Assembly (NCBI GenBank): GCA_016203345.1
Contig: JACQMZ010000124.1
Location: 1 to 10,459, forward strand
Direction of reading: 5' to 3'
Length of the DNA stretch: 10,459 nucleotides
DNA from: Candidatus Woesearchaeota archaeon
Lineage (GTDB): Archaea; Nanobdellota; Nanobdellia; Woesearchaeales; ARS49
The notes under the pieces are model-generated. The model was not told the origin of the DNA and searched no databases. It saw only the letters and a program-made list of their open reading frames with translations. Within the stretch, counting starts at the first letter, position 1. Every line of letters starts with the position of its first letter. Below, one piece after another: positions 1 to 6,353 of the stretch. The translations under genes and the position numbers were made by a program.

Positions 1-1
1 A

Positions 2-43
2 TACGGCAATGCCCGCAAGGGCTTGACGAGAAGCGCTGCGTAA
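2..43 (+). CDS. possible 3' end of a gene entering from the left
   Basis: One plus-strand frame is open from the window edge to a TAA at 41-43 and encodes YGNARKGLTRSAA. A GC-rich hairpin followed by T-rich sequence begins 15 nt later, which is the layout expected at the end of a plus-strand gene converging on the minus-strand operon that ends at 109. Only about 13 residues are visible, so no family can be named. A second frame (from a TTG at 46) runs on to 264 but lies mostly antisense to the PUA-like gene, so I treat it as a shadow. Confidence 0.35.
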   Translation, partial: YGNARKGLTRSAA

Positions 44-57
44 GGTTGCTGGGGATT

Positions 58-82
58 ATAAGGGGCCGCTGGAGCCCCTTAT
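58..82. terminator. GC hairpin between convergent genes
   Basis: ATAAGGGGC (58-66) and GCCCCTTAT (74-82) form a perfect 9-bp stem with a 7-nt loop. On the plus strand it is followed by TTTCATTTTTG, which suits termination of a plus-strand transcript. It also lies 27 nt past the stop of the minus-strand operon and could act on both transcripts. The termination role is inferred; archaeal terminators depend mainly on T-runs. Confidence 0.5.
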
Positions 83-108
83 TTCATTTTTGTGTGTGGA
101 GAATTCCT

Positions 109-570
109 TTAGGACTTGAGCTTTCGTGTTCTTTCCCGTCGAAGATAGTCACCGATGTCGTACACGTGCGTGATAGGAGTTTTTTTAGTCGGTGTTGCGG
201 CATACGCTGCGATGCCAATGCACTCCTGGTGTTGATTCATCACCAGCACAAGATCCCCTTCTGATGGATTTCCTTTGACGTCGGTTACAGAAAAAATGTC
301 ACGCCCGCAGATGAACAACCATTCTGTCTTTGGATCCACAATGACCTGCTTTTCGTACCGTCCTGAGATGAAGTCCAGTAGGCAGACTGAAGGGCAAAAC
401 TGCTGACCTTTTTTCCTTCCCAAACAGTATCCTATGTAAACGGGTTTGGAGTGCGAGCGCAGGTCTTTTTGTGCAAGGGTTAAAGTGAAGTAGAATTCTT
501 TGACCTGCACGACGCCATCCATCAGGACAACATCTTCTGCATTGAACAACTTCAGAAATTTCCCTAACAT
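109..570 (-). CDS. PUA-like RNA-binding protein, partner of the NSUN methyltransferase
   Basis: The protein has 153 residues from the ATG at 570. The central part (about residues 44-100, with YIGYCLGRKKGQQFCPS and then EWLFICGRDIF) resembles the PUA-like domain found at the C-terminus of RsmF-type rRNA methyltransferases. In archaea it also occurs as a free small protein annotated 'NOL1/NOP2/fmu family ribosome biogenesis protein'. The likely role is binding rRNA or tRNA, probably with the methyltransferase encoded just upstream. The ATG at 570 overlaps that gene's TAG (564-566) within ATGTTAG, giving a 7-nt overlap typical of translational coupling. An in-frame ATG at 633 would add 21 residues lying inside the upstream gene, and the family-like sequence only starts at MLGKFLKLFN, so I prefer 570. 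The C-terminus is rich in Arg and Lys. Family assignment is from memory of the motif pattern. Confidence 0.8.
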   Translation of the reverse strand: MLGKFLKLFNAEDVVLMDGVVQVKEFYFTLTLAQKDLRSHSKPVYIGYCLGRKKGQQFCPSVCLLDFISGRYEKQVIVDPKTEWLFICGRDIFSVTDVKGNPSEGDLVLVMNQHQECIGIAAYAATPTKKTPITHVYDIGDYLRRERTRKLKS

Positions 571-1448
571 TTTCGCAGCCTCGCGATGAAAAATCCCCCT
601 GTTTGCGTCTTGTGCGGCCAGAAGCGGCGACATTGGGCAATAGATGGATCCAATGCCCGCCCGAACACTTTGGTTATTCCAGGATCGCCAATATTCACCC
701 GTGCAGGCTCTATCATGACCTTGTAGTGATCAAGCACCCATTGAATGTTCAGCTCGTTCTCTTCCGGCTCCAGACTGCACGTGGAATACACGAGCACGCC
801 ATTGGGCTTCAAGACTTCCAGCGCGGCAGACAACAAGTCACGCTGGATTCTGGCAGACAATTCCAAATCTTTCACTGTTCTCTTTTCAAACCAAACAGGA
901 TCTGTGGCGTAATTGCCACTGCAGGGCGCATCAAGAAGTATGCGATCAAATTGAAGACCAAGCTGTTTCACGTCACGGCCGTCCATGTGATACACAGCGG
1001 CATTGCGTACCCGCATGCGTTCCAGATTCGTCTTCAGACTCACCAGCCTGTGCTCCTTCTTTTCAAGTGCAACCAGAATTCCTGTGTTGAACATCAAATG
1101 CGCTATTTGAGTGGTTTTCCCGCCAGGAGCTGCGCACATGTCAAGAACTGTTTCGTTCGGACGTGGATCAAGCACATACGCGGGAAGTTGTGCCGCCGCT
1201 TCTTGCAAATAATAGTAACCTCTCAGATATTCGGACGTGGCACCCATGGAAAAAGGAGCGCTCTTAATCCAATAACCGAAACGCGTCCACGGAATTTTTT
1301 CAACAAGAGCCCCTTGCTGTTTAAACCTCTTCAGCAAATCCTCTTCCTTAACGGAAAGAGCGCTCACGCGCAGAGAATCCTGAAGCTTGACTTCACGAAC
1401 ATCTCCGCCAAGCTGCAGATAACGCTTGAGAAACTCGTGTTTCGACAT
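564..1448 (-). CDS. NSUN/Trm4-type RNA cytosine-C5 methyltransferase
   Basis: This 294-residue protein is a SAM-dependent RNA m5C methyltransferase of the NOL1/NOP2/Sun family. Visible motifs are DMCAAPGGKTT (about 103-113, SAM binding), DAPCSG (173-178, Cys176) and STCSLEPEENE (222-232, Cys224), plus the family C-terminus RRFWPH...TGGFFIARL. The two cysteines are the usual pair: the TCS cysteine is the nucleophile on C6 and the PC cysteine helps release the product. The size matches archaeal Trm4-like enzymes that lack a fused PUA domain, and a free PUA-like protein is encoded directly downstream with a 7-nt overlap. The target could be tRNA (as for archaeal Trm4) or rRNA; the sequence does not decide. 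The ATG at 1448 is supported by a TATA box whose near edge is 22 nt upstream, implying a leaderless mRNA. Confidence 0.93.
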   Translation of the reverse strand: MSKHEFLKRYLQLGGDVREVKLQDSLRVSALSVKEEDLLKRFKQQGALVEKIPWTRFGYWIKSAPFSMGATSEYLRGYYYLQEAAAQLPAYVLDPRPNETVLDMCAAPGGKTTQIAHLMFNTGILVALEKKEHRLVSLKTNLERMRVRNAAVYHMDGRDVKQLGLQFDRILLDAPCSGNYATDPVWFEKRTVKDLELSARIQRDLLSAALEVLKPNGVLVYSTCSLEPEENELNIQWVLDHYKVMIEPARVNIGDPGITKVFGRALDPSIAQCRRFWPHKTQTGGFFIARLRKC

Positions 1449-1470
1449 GAGGCGCTCTAAGTCGCGGTGA

Positions 1471-1478
1471 ATTTAAAT
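1471..1478. promoter_or_regulatory. symmetric TATA box serving both directions
   Basis: ATTTAAAT is its own reverse complement. The minus-strand methyltransferase ATG (1448) begins 22 nt beyond one edge, and a plus-strand ATG (1501) begins 22 nt beyond the other. With archaeal transcription starting about 25 nt from the TATA centre, this gives a leaderless minus transcript. The plus transcript would start at or near 1501. The plus-strand activity is inferred. Confidence 0.65.
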
Positions 1479-1510
1479 GTTCGCGAAAAGTGCATACGCA
1501 ATGTTAATGA

Positions 1511-1575
1511 GCCCCAGATTGTGATTGCACCACATGCTTGAAGACATACCTTATGAACATCCGCTCATCTGGGGC
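1511..1575 (+). other. possible stem enclosing a start region
   Basis: GCCCCAGAT (1511-1519) is the exact reverse complement of ATCTGGGGC (1567-1575). In a plus-strand transcript the 9-bp stem would enclose the SD-like GTGAT (1521-1525) and the ATG at 1534 in its loop. It could modulate translation of the downstream gene, or be chance. Confidence 0.25.
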
Positions 1576-1977
1576 ACTGGCGGCGGGAATGACATCGTCA
1601 GCGCCACATTGGTCCTTGCCGCCACTCGCCGTCTGGCCTTTCCGTATAAAACTCCGCTTGAACAATGCATAAAGACAAAATTGATGGTAAATACATCGTC
1701 GGAAATTGATGGCTTGTACGCCACTATCGGCGATTCTTGCGTCTGGGTTGCGCTCTATCCTCCGACACTTGCTGGCGATCTGAGACAAGATGTTTTGGCG
1801 TATGGATTCTCACGGCTGAACGATTTTGCCAATGCTGCACTTGTGTGGAAGGAAGAGAAAGCGCTTCTATCGTTTAGTGTAAAGCGGCAGACTGTTGGGC
1901 CTTTCATTGTCGCAAGTACTTGCCAGGAAAGAATGACGCGAGTCGTGAGCGAAGTGGATAAAATGTTGTCGACTTGA
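1534..1977 (+). CDS. unrecognised protein, possible glycine-loop N-terminus
   Basis: I do not recognise this 147-residue protein. Residues 11-32 (LIWGTGGGNDIVSATLVLAA) resemble the glycine-rich opening of DUF1152-type proteins, but the remainder does not obviously follow that family. It is a soluble alpha/beta-looking sequence with a conserved-looking stretch (DVLAYGFSRLNDFANAALVW, then LLSFSVKR) and no membrane segment. I chose the ATG at 1534 because GTGAT (1521-1525) lies 8 nt upstream and can pair with the 16S 3' end. The frame is also open to a TTG at 1525, directly after a TGA at 1522-1524. An alternative is the ATG at 1684, which follows a good TATA (TATAAA, 1645-1650) and gives 97 residues. 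The stop TGA (1975-1977) abuts the cysS stop on the other strand. Confidence 0.6.
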   Translation: MLEDIPYEHPLIWGTGGGNDIVSATLVLAATRRLAFPYKTPLEQCIKTKLMVNTSSEIDGLYATIGDSCVWVALYPPTLAGDLRQDVLAYGFSRLNDFANAALVWKEEKALLSFSVKRQTVGPFIVASTCQERMTRVVSEVDKMLST

Positions 1978-3381
1978 TCACGCTGCTTTCTTCACTACAG
2001 GCCCCTGAGGTGTGTCATCAACAACATACCCTGCCTGCTTCAATTTTTCCCGCAACTTATCTGCAACGTCAAACTGCTTGGACGTACGCGCCTGCTCGCG
2101 TTCCTGCACGAGTTTCTGAATGTGTTCAGGTATTTTTTCCTCCTCAACAAGAACGCCAAGCACCTTATCAAACTTTTTCATAACAGTGAGCACCGCTTGT
2201 GCATTCAGAGGCCCGATCTTCTGCGTCATCATCCACGAGTTCACTTTGGTAATCATGTCAAACATGGCGGCGAGTGCAGGTGCGCTTTCAAGATCATTGT
2301 CCATTGATCGTTCAAAATTTTTCTGCGCACGAGCCAGCAGTTTGTCCACAGCAGGATTTTCTGCGCCTTCTTTATGAGCTTCGAGTTTTCTCACACATTC
2401 CCAAATCCTGTCAAGCGCAGCACGAGCGGCTCCAAGACTTTCCATGGTAAAGTTCAGTTTTTGGCGGTAGTGAGCCGAAAGCAGGAGATACCTGACAGCG
2501 AGGGGATGATGCCCTTTATTCAGGATGTCGCGCAACGTGTAAAAATTACCCAACGATTTTGACATTTTTTGCCCGTCAACAAGCAAATGCTCGCAGTGCA
2601 GCCAGTACTTTACGAACGTCTTGCCAGTGAATCCTTCTGTTTGGGCAATTTCATTTTGATGGTGCGGGAAGATGTTGTCCACGCCGCCAGTGTGCATGTC
2701 GAACTGGTCTCCCAAATATTTTCTGCTCATCGCACTGCACTCGATGTGCCAGCCAGGTCGTCCAGCGCCCCATGGCGAGTCCCATTTGACATCGCCATCC
2801 TCAGGCGTCCATGCTTTCCACAGCGCAAAGTCCTGGGGATGATCGCGGTCGTACTCGTCATGCTGTACACGCCCGGATGCGCCTGCCTGCAGTTGCGACA
2901 CGTCCATATTCGCGAGCTGGCCGTACTTCTTGAATTTCGAAATTTCATAATACGCGCAGCCATCATCAGTCTTGTACGCCTTCTTTTTTTTCAGCAAGGC
3001 ATCAATGATCTCAATCATTTCCTTGATGTGGTCTGTGGCGAGCGGATACACTGCGGCAGGTTGAATGTTCAACGATTTCAGGTCTTCGAAAAACGCTTGA
3101 GTGTATCTTTCCGTGAATTGTTTCAGCGATGATCCTTCTTTTTGGCTGTCGCGGATAGTCTTGTCGTCAACATCTGTAATATTCATTATCTGATTGACGT
3201 GAAAGCCCTTGTATTCGAGATACCGACGCAGAATGTCTTCGAAAATATATGCACGATAGTTTCCAATGTGAGGATAATTGTACACTGTCGGGCCGCACGT
3301 GTACAGGCCAACAAAACCCTCTTTTATTGGTTTGAATACTTGCAGTTTCCGCTTCAGCGTGTTGAAAAAGCGCAGTGTCAT
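1978..3381 (-). CDS. cysS: cysteinyl-tRNA synthetase
   Basis: This 467-residue class I synthetase attaches cysteine to tRNA-Cys. Motifs are in the expected places: CGPTVYNYPHIGN (29-41, the HIGH-type signature in its HIGN form), GWHIECSAMS (210-219), FPHHQNE (238-244) and KMSKS (272-276). Cys29, Cys215, His240 and Glu244 correspond to the usual zinc site that selects cysteine. The C-terminal part is helical (DALR-like anticodon-recognition region), with the normal family ending REQARTSKQFDVADKLREKL. Length is normal and the gene appears intact. The ATG at 3381 lies 22 nt past a TTTATAAA box, implying a leaderless transcript. It is a single-gene unit, convergent with the neighbouring plus-strand gene with zero spacing. 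Confidence 0.97.
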   Translation of the reverse strand: MTLRFFNTLKRKLQVFKPIKEGFVGLYTCGPTVYNYPHIGNYRAYIFEDILRRYLEYKGFHVNQIMNITDVDDKTIRDSQKEGSSLKQFTERYTQAFFEDLKSLNIQPAAVYPLATDHIKEMIEIIDALLKKKKAYKTDDGCAYYEISKFKKYGQLANMDVSQLQAGASGRVQHDEYDRDHPQDFALWKAWTPEDGDVKWDSPWGAGRPGWHIECSAMSRKYLGDQFDMHTGGVDNIFPHHQNEIAQTEGFTGKTFVKYWLHCEHLLVDGQKMSKSLGNFYTLRDILNKGHHPLAVRYLLLSAHYRQKLNFTMESLGAARAALDRIWECVRKLEAHKEGAENPAVDKLLARAQKNFERSMDNDLESAPALAAMFDMITKVNSWMMTQKIGPLNAQAVLTVMKKFDKVLGVLVEEEKIPEHIQKLVQEREQARTSKQFDVADKLREKLKQAGYVVDDTPQGPVVKKAA

Positions 3382-3403
3382 GAATCCTGTTTGTAGAGCA
3401 GGG

Positions 3404-3411
3404 TTTATAAA
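3404..3411 (-). promoter_or_regulatory. TATA box of cysS
   Basis: TTTATAAA ends 22 nt before the cysS ATG (3381), with TGAAC-T just upstream on the minus strand at the BRE position. The spacing predicts transcription starting at or next to the start codon. Confidence 0.75.
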
Positions 3412-3425
3412 AGTTCAGGCTCTAA

Positions 3426-3433
3426 ATTTAAAA
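3426..3433 (+). promoter_or_regulatory. TATA box of the CYTH gene
   Basis: ATTTAAAA ends 23 nt before the ATG at 3457, predicting a leaderless transcript. Its distance from the cysS TATA box is only 14 nt, so the two divergent promoters are adjacent and may compete for TBP/TFB. Confidence 0.7.
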
Positions 3434-3456
3434 AGCGTCAGCCACTTCTGCTACGA

Positions 3457-4002
3457 ATGCTCGAAATCGAAGTCAAAATTCTCGACATTGATACGCGCGC
3501 CGTGGAAAACCGTTTGCTGGAGTTGGGAGCGCAAAAAGTATTTGATGGAAAGGTGTGTACGGTGTTTTATGATTTTCCTGATGGACGCCTGAGCAGAGAG
3601 GACAAAACACTCCGTCTGAGAACAAAAGGAAGCGTGGCGGAGTTCACGTTCAAGAGAAAACTCAGCACTGAAGGTGCAAAAATAGCTTATGAACAAGAAG
3701 TGTGCGTCAGCAATTATGAAACCATGCGCACTATTCTGCGTCGATTGGGATTTCAGGAACTTTCTGGAGTTGAAAAGACGAGAACATCTTACGTACTTGG
3801 TGCTGTGCATGTTGACATTGACACACTGCCGGGCATTCCGACGTTCTTGGAAGTGGAAGCTCCTGATCAGAGTACACTGGAGAGTATTGTTGTTTTGCTT
3901 GGATTTACCATGCGCGATGCAAAGCCATGGACAGGCAAAGAAGTCAGGGACCATTACAACAGACAAAAACCATATGGTCCTTCTGGTACGGTTCGAGAGT
4001 AG
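3457..4002 (+). CDS. CYTH-domain protein (CyaB / triphosphate tunnel enzyme)
   Basis: This 181-residue protein has the CYTH fold signature EIEVK at residues 3-7. It is followed by charged strands lining the tunnel: LRLRT (52-56), EFTFKRK (62-68), VDIDTLPG (119-126) and FLEVEA (130-135). CYTH enzymes bind triphosphate groups with metal ions; members include class IV adenylyl cyclases (CyaB) and thiamine or inorganic triphosphatases. Archaeal members are commonly labelled CyaB, but the true substrate cannot be read from sequence. The ATG at 3457 is set by both the EIEVK motif and the TATA spacing. The last 20 or so codons overlap, antisense, the 3' end of the fibrillarin gene by 59 bp (3944-4002). 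Confidence 0.9.
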   Translation: MLEIEVKILDIDTRAVENRLLELGAQKVFDGKVCTVFYDFPDGRLSREDKTLRLRTKGSVAEFTFKRKLSTEGAKIAYEQEVCVSNYETMRTILRRLGFQELSGVEKTRTSYVLGAVHVDIDTLPGIPTFLEVEAPDQSTLESIVVLLGFTMRDAKPWTGKEVRDHYNRQKPYGPSGTVRE

Positions 4003-4492
4003 TTTTCTGGACTATCTTCATGACCTGAGCGAGACGCTGTTCAGCTTCCAAAAAAACTTGTTGCGGTTCTTGTCGCACGTCAATACTTCGTGCCTTCACG
4101 AACAGAATACCCGTGCCATTTGTTTTCAGAAAGCGCTTGCAGTTTTTCAAAAAGATGTCCACTTGGTGTCGTTGGCTGACATCCTGGTAAATTACATCAA
4201 CTTGCCCAACATCGCTTATTTCTCTCGCGTAGGTTTCTGGAAAGGATGCGTCTGCAAGAATCGGCCCAATGTTCTGACGGTGTGAAGCCAGTTCAAAAAG
4301 TTTGAGGAACATTTTGCGGGAAAGTTCAAGGGCAAAAATGAACCCTTGCGGAACCATGTCAGAAAGAAATGCAGTTGTGGTGCCTGTGCTTGCCCCCAAA
4401 TACAGGATGACATCTGTGGGCTTCAGCGGAAGGGTAATGCTTTTTTTCAGCGCTGCGCCAAGCTTGGACAGTTTAGGATCAATACTGATCAT
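3944..4492 (-). CDS. flpA: fibrillarin, short form without N-terminal domain
   Basis: Fibrillarin is the SAM-dependent 2'-O-methyltransferase of the box C/D guide RNP. Motifs are clear: YLGASTGTTTAFLSDMV (31-47, SAM site), VDVIYQDVSQ (98-107), FVKARSID (131-138) and LEPYQKDHMVFV (166-177). Lys10, Asp104, Lys133 and His173 fit the K-D-K-H catalytic arrangement. At 182 residues it lacks roughly the first 45-50 residues (a small beta domain) of usual archaeal fibrillarins of about 225-230 residues. The frame upstream reaches a TAG after only about 13 codons (one TTG possible), so the missing part is not hidden there. The ATG overlaps the TGA of the Nop gene as ATGA, giving tight coupling. The 3' end overlaps the CYTH gene antisense by 59 bp. 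Confidence 0.93.
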   Translation of the reverse strand: MISIDPKLSKLGAALKKSITLPLKPTDVILYLGASTGTTTAFLSDMVPQGFIFALELSRKMFLKLFELASHRQNIGPILADASFPETYAREISDVGQVDVIYQDVSQRHQVDIFLKNCKRFLKTNGTGILFVKARSIDVRQEPQQVFLEAEQRLAQVMKIVQKTTLEPYQKDHMVFVCCNGP

Positions 4493-5076
4493 GGCGACCT
4501 CTGGCGGAAATAGTCCATGCGTGCAGCAACTGCTAGTTTGGATGCAAGGGCGCGTGCACGCTTGCCTCGGTCCGTGCGTAAAGCTTTGTTAATCGACGGA
4601 TGCGCAAAGATGATGCCATGCTTGGGAGATTTTTCGCCAGTTTTAACATGCCTGAGAACTGCTTCGCGAGCACCCAAGACTTGAATAGTTGATGCTGGCA
4701 GGAACGCCAGGCGCCTGAGACCACCTGCTGCTGCGATCAGCCGCGCTGTAATCACTGCCCCTGCCAATGCAGTGGTTTTAGGCGCTATCTCCTCACAGAG
4801 TTTTGTCATGTAGGCTGTTACGTTCTTACGATATGATGCAAGATTTGTCAGCGTTTCTTCAAACTGATGAGTAATACCGATGTCAGAATTTGAAATTTTT
4901 GCACCTGACAGAATGGATTTCCAGCTTGCGATTCTTTCGTCCAGCAAATTTATTGCTTTGTCGATATCGGAAATCCCATTAACTGCTTCTATAATGATCT
5001 CGTCTTTTGAGAACGATTCCCGTATTGCCCTTTCTGCTGTGGCAAGAAGTCGGCTTCGCAACTGAGTGAATCCCAT
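4489..5076 (-). CDS. short Nop5-like protein (Nop domain, no N-terminal domain)
   Basis: The protein has 195 residues, while archaeal Nop5 usually has about 360-400. It starts at what is normally the middle of Nop5: ISDIDKAINLLDERIASW (35-52) matches the start of the central helical region. A shortened coiled-coil follows (about 65-95), then the Nop domain, which binds L7Ae and the K-turn RNA (about 98-190, with GAREAVLRHVKTGEKSPKHG at 135-154 and a final RARALASKLAVAARMDYF). The N-terminal domain that docks fibrillarin and the Lys-rich tail are absent. The ATG at 5076 is 22 nt past a TATA box, so no extra upstream coding is expected. Fibrillarin follows with a 4-nt overlap. It could instead be a Nop-domain paralogue, with a full Nop5 elsewhere. 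Confidence 0.88.
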   Translation of the reverse strand: MGFTQLRSRLLATAERAIRESFSKDEIIIEAVNGISDIDKAINLLDERIASWKSILSGAKISNSDIGITHQFEETLTNLASYRKNVTAYMTKLCEEIAPKTTALAGAVITARLIAAAGGLRRLAFLPASTIQVLGAREAVLRHVKTGEKSPKHGIIFAHPSINKALRTDRGKRARALASKLAVAARMDYFRQRSP

Positions 5077-5098
5077 AACAGTTCGAAATGAAGGGTGC

Positions 5099-5105
5099 TT
5101 ATAAA
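5099..5105 (-). promoter_or_regulatory. TATA box of the Nop-fibrillarin operon
   Basis: On the minus strand TTTATAA, preceded by AAGG, ends 22 nt before the ATG at 5076. This predicts a leaderless operon transcript and supports the short Nop start. Confidence 0.7.
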
Positions 5106-5113
5106 CCTTGATC

Positions 5114-5158
5114 GAGAACTTTGAAAAAGTCGGCTTCGCCTCCTATTTCAAAGTTCTC
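5114..5158 (-). repeat. solitary tandem-GA hairpin (H1)
   Basis: The arms (5146-5158 and 5114-5126; GAGAACTTTGAAA and its exact complement) form a perfect 13-bp stem. Read on the minus strand, the top continues as a T/T mismatch, AG/CT pairs, a GA/GA internal loop (5142-5141 with 5131-5130) and GGC/GCC closing a GAA loop. The apex is the same design as in the hairpins around the nuclease gene. It sits between the end of the ABC-cupredoxin operon (stop at 5181) and the Nop TATA box, so it could serve as an operon-end structure or a promoter-proximal element. Confidence 0.8.
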
Positions 5159-5180
5159 TGGTTGTAGATGTTGCATTCGC

Positions 5181-6353
5181 TCATGCTACTGCCAGCGCAG
5201 CATCAACGTCTTCTGGCTTCCATCCGCTTGCAACCAAATCAGACCGCAAGGCTTCCTTTCCCTTGCCTGCTTCAAGCGCTCTCTTGACATACTCTTTAAG
5301 TTGCGCGTCTGCAGCAGGTTTGGCTTGTGTTGTTTGACTAGAAACTGGTTTTTTTCTCAACACCAGTACGAAAATGGTAACAATCAACGCCAAGTTGAGG
5401 ATATTCAGAACCAGACTCGCAATTGTTGCAGGACTTTTCGCTGCTTTCTCAGCTTGCTGGCCTGCCTGCTCCACCTGAGTCGTAAGCGAGGCCACTGATG
5501 AGCGGACTTTCACCACATCGCCAGCCACAGACTTCTGCTCCTCTTTCTGAGCATTCAGCTGAGTTTGTAACTGTGCAAGCTTTTCCTGAAACGATGCTTC
5601 CAATGCGCTCACGTCTCGCTTCACTTCTTCCACGTCTTGCGGAAGCACTGCAGAGATTGCTGGGGCGAGTCGTGGTGGCAGGGGAGTCGAAGCTGGCAAC
5701 GCCTGCTGAAGATTTATCGCCCTGACCACCACTTCGTTGTTAACTGTCACTGGGACGTCAGGACCTGGAAATTCGTACACGCCATTATTGTTCACGTCAT
5801 AATGGAGCATGGGGTGTACCCGACTTCCCGCGCCGGCAGAATCAACTTCAATTCTTAGATTTGTTCTTTGTCCGCTGAAAAGTTCGCTTTTAGCAAGAAA
5901 CGGCCCAAACGAGCCGTCTTTGTCCTGATGAATCACCACAAAACCTGGCTTGTCGAGGAAAGCATTTTCGATAACAACCTCGTTATTTACGAGCGATTGG
6001 TCCTGGACGGTGAGCTCAGGGTTTCGCTGCGCGACAGTCGGAGCCCCTCCCGTAACAATTACCTTTGCCTTCATCCGCGGATGAAACTCGCAGAAATATT
6101 CATGCGTCCCGGGTTTGTCAAACGTCTTTGAAAAAGCCTGTCCTGTCCCCAGTCTGCCAGAGTCCATCGCTTTATCAACTGTAGTGACTGTATGCGGCGC
6201 TGTTCCTGTATTTGTCCATTCAATGGTGTCCCCCACGTTTACAGTAATTTCTGGCTTGCTATAATCGAAATCTAAAATGTCCACTTTTTCTGATGCCGCC
6301 GCAACCACTGGCAGAATCGCCAATAACACTGACAATAGGACAAACTTGTTCAT
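5181..6353 (-). CDS. membrane-anchored cupredoxin with C-terminal helical module
   Basis: The protein has 390 residues from the ATG at 6353. In order it shows a signal peptide (1-20), a plastocyanin-like domain (about 22-101), a second beta domain (about 113-213, resembling DUF7282 from memory), a Pro-rich linker, a coiled coil (about 238-305) and a membrane segment (about 310-332). A cytoplasmic tail ends in a helical module (about 350-388). His54, Cys88, His91 and Met94 (APHTV; FCEFHPRM) give a complete type-1 copper site, so it probably carries an electron or a copper ion outside the membrane. Its start overlaps the permease TGA as ATGA. The frame also runs upstream to 6434, but that stretch lies inside the permease gene and would bury the signal peptide. 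The tail module matches the N-terminus of the ATPase in the same operon. Confidence 0.9.
   Translation of the reverse strand: MNKFVLLSVLLAILPVVAAASEKVDILDFDYSKPEITVNVGDTIEWTNTGTAPHTVTTVDKAMDSGRLGTGQAFSKTFDKPGTHEYFCEFHPRMKAKVIVTGGAPTVAQRNPELTVQDQSLVNNEVVIENAFLDKPGFVVIHQDKDGSFGPFLAKSELFSGQRTNLRIEVDSAGAGSRVHPMLHYDVNNNGVYEFPGPDVPVTVNNEVVVRAINLQQALPASTPLPPRLAPAISAVLPQDVEEVKRDVSALEASFQEKLAQLQTQLNAQKEEQKSVAGDVVKVRSSVASLTTQVEQAGQQAEKAAKSPATIASLVLNILNLALIVTIFVLVLRKKPVSSQTTQAKPAADAQLKEYVKRALEAGKGKEALRSDLVASGWKPEDVDAALAVA

Noticed and set aside
603..1460. Long plus-strand ORF of 285 codons
   Set aside because: It is antisense to the NSUN gene, which has clear catalytic motifs and a promoter; the plus-strand translation has no recognisable domain.
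2727..2966. Minus-strand ORF within cysS in another frame
   Set aside because: It lies wholly inside intact cysS, overlapping the conserved zinc-site region, and has no features of its own.
5047..5059. Second copy of AAGTCGGCTTCGC inside the Nop gene
   Set aside because: It has no flanking inverted arms and is explained by coding sequence; probably chance similarity to the H1 loop.
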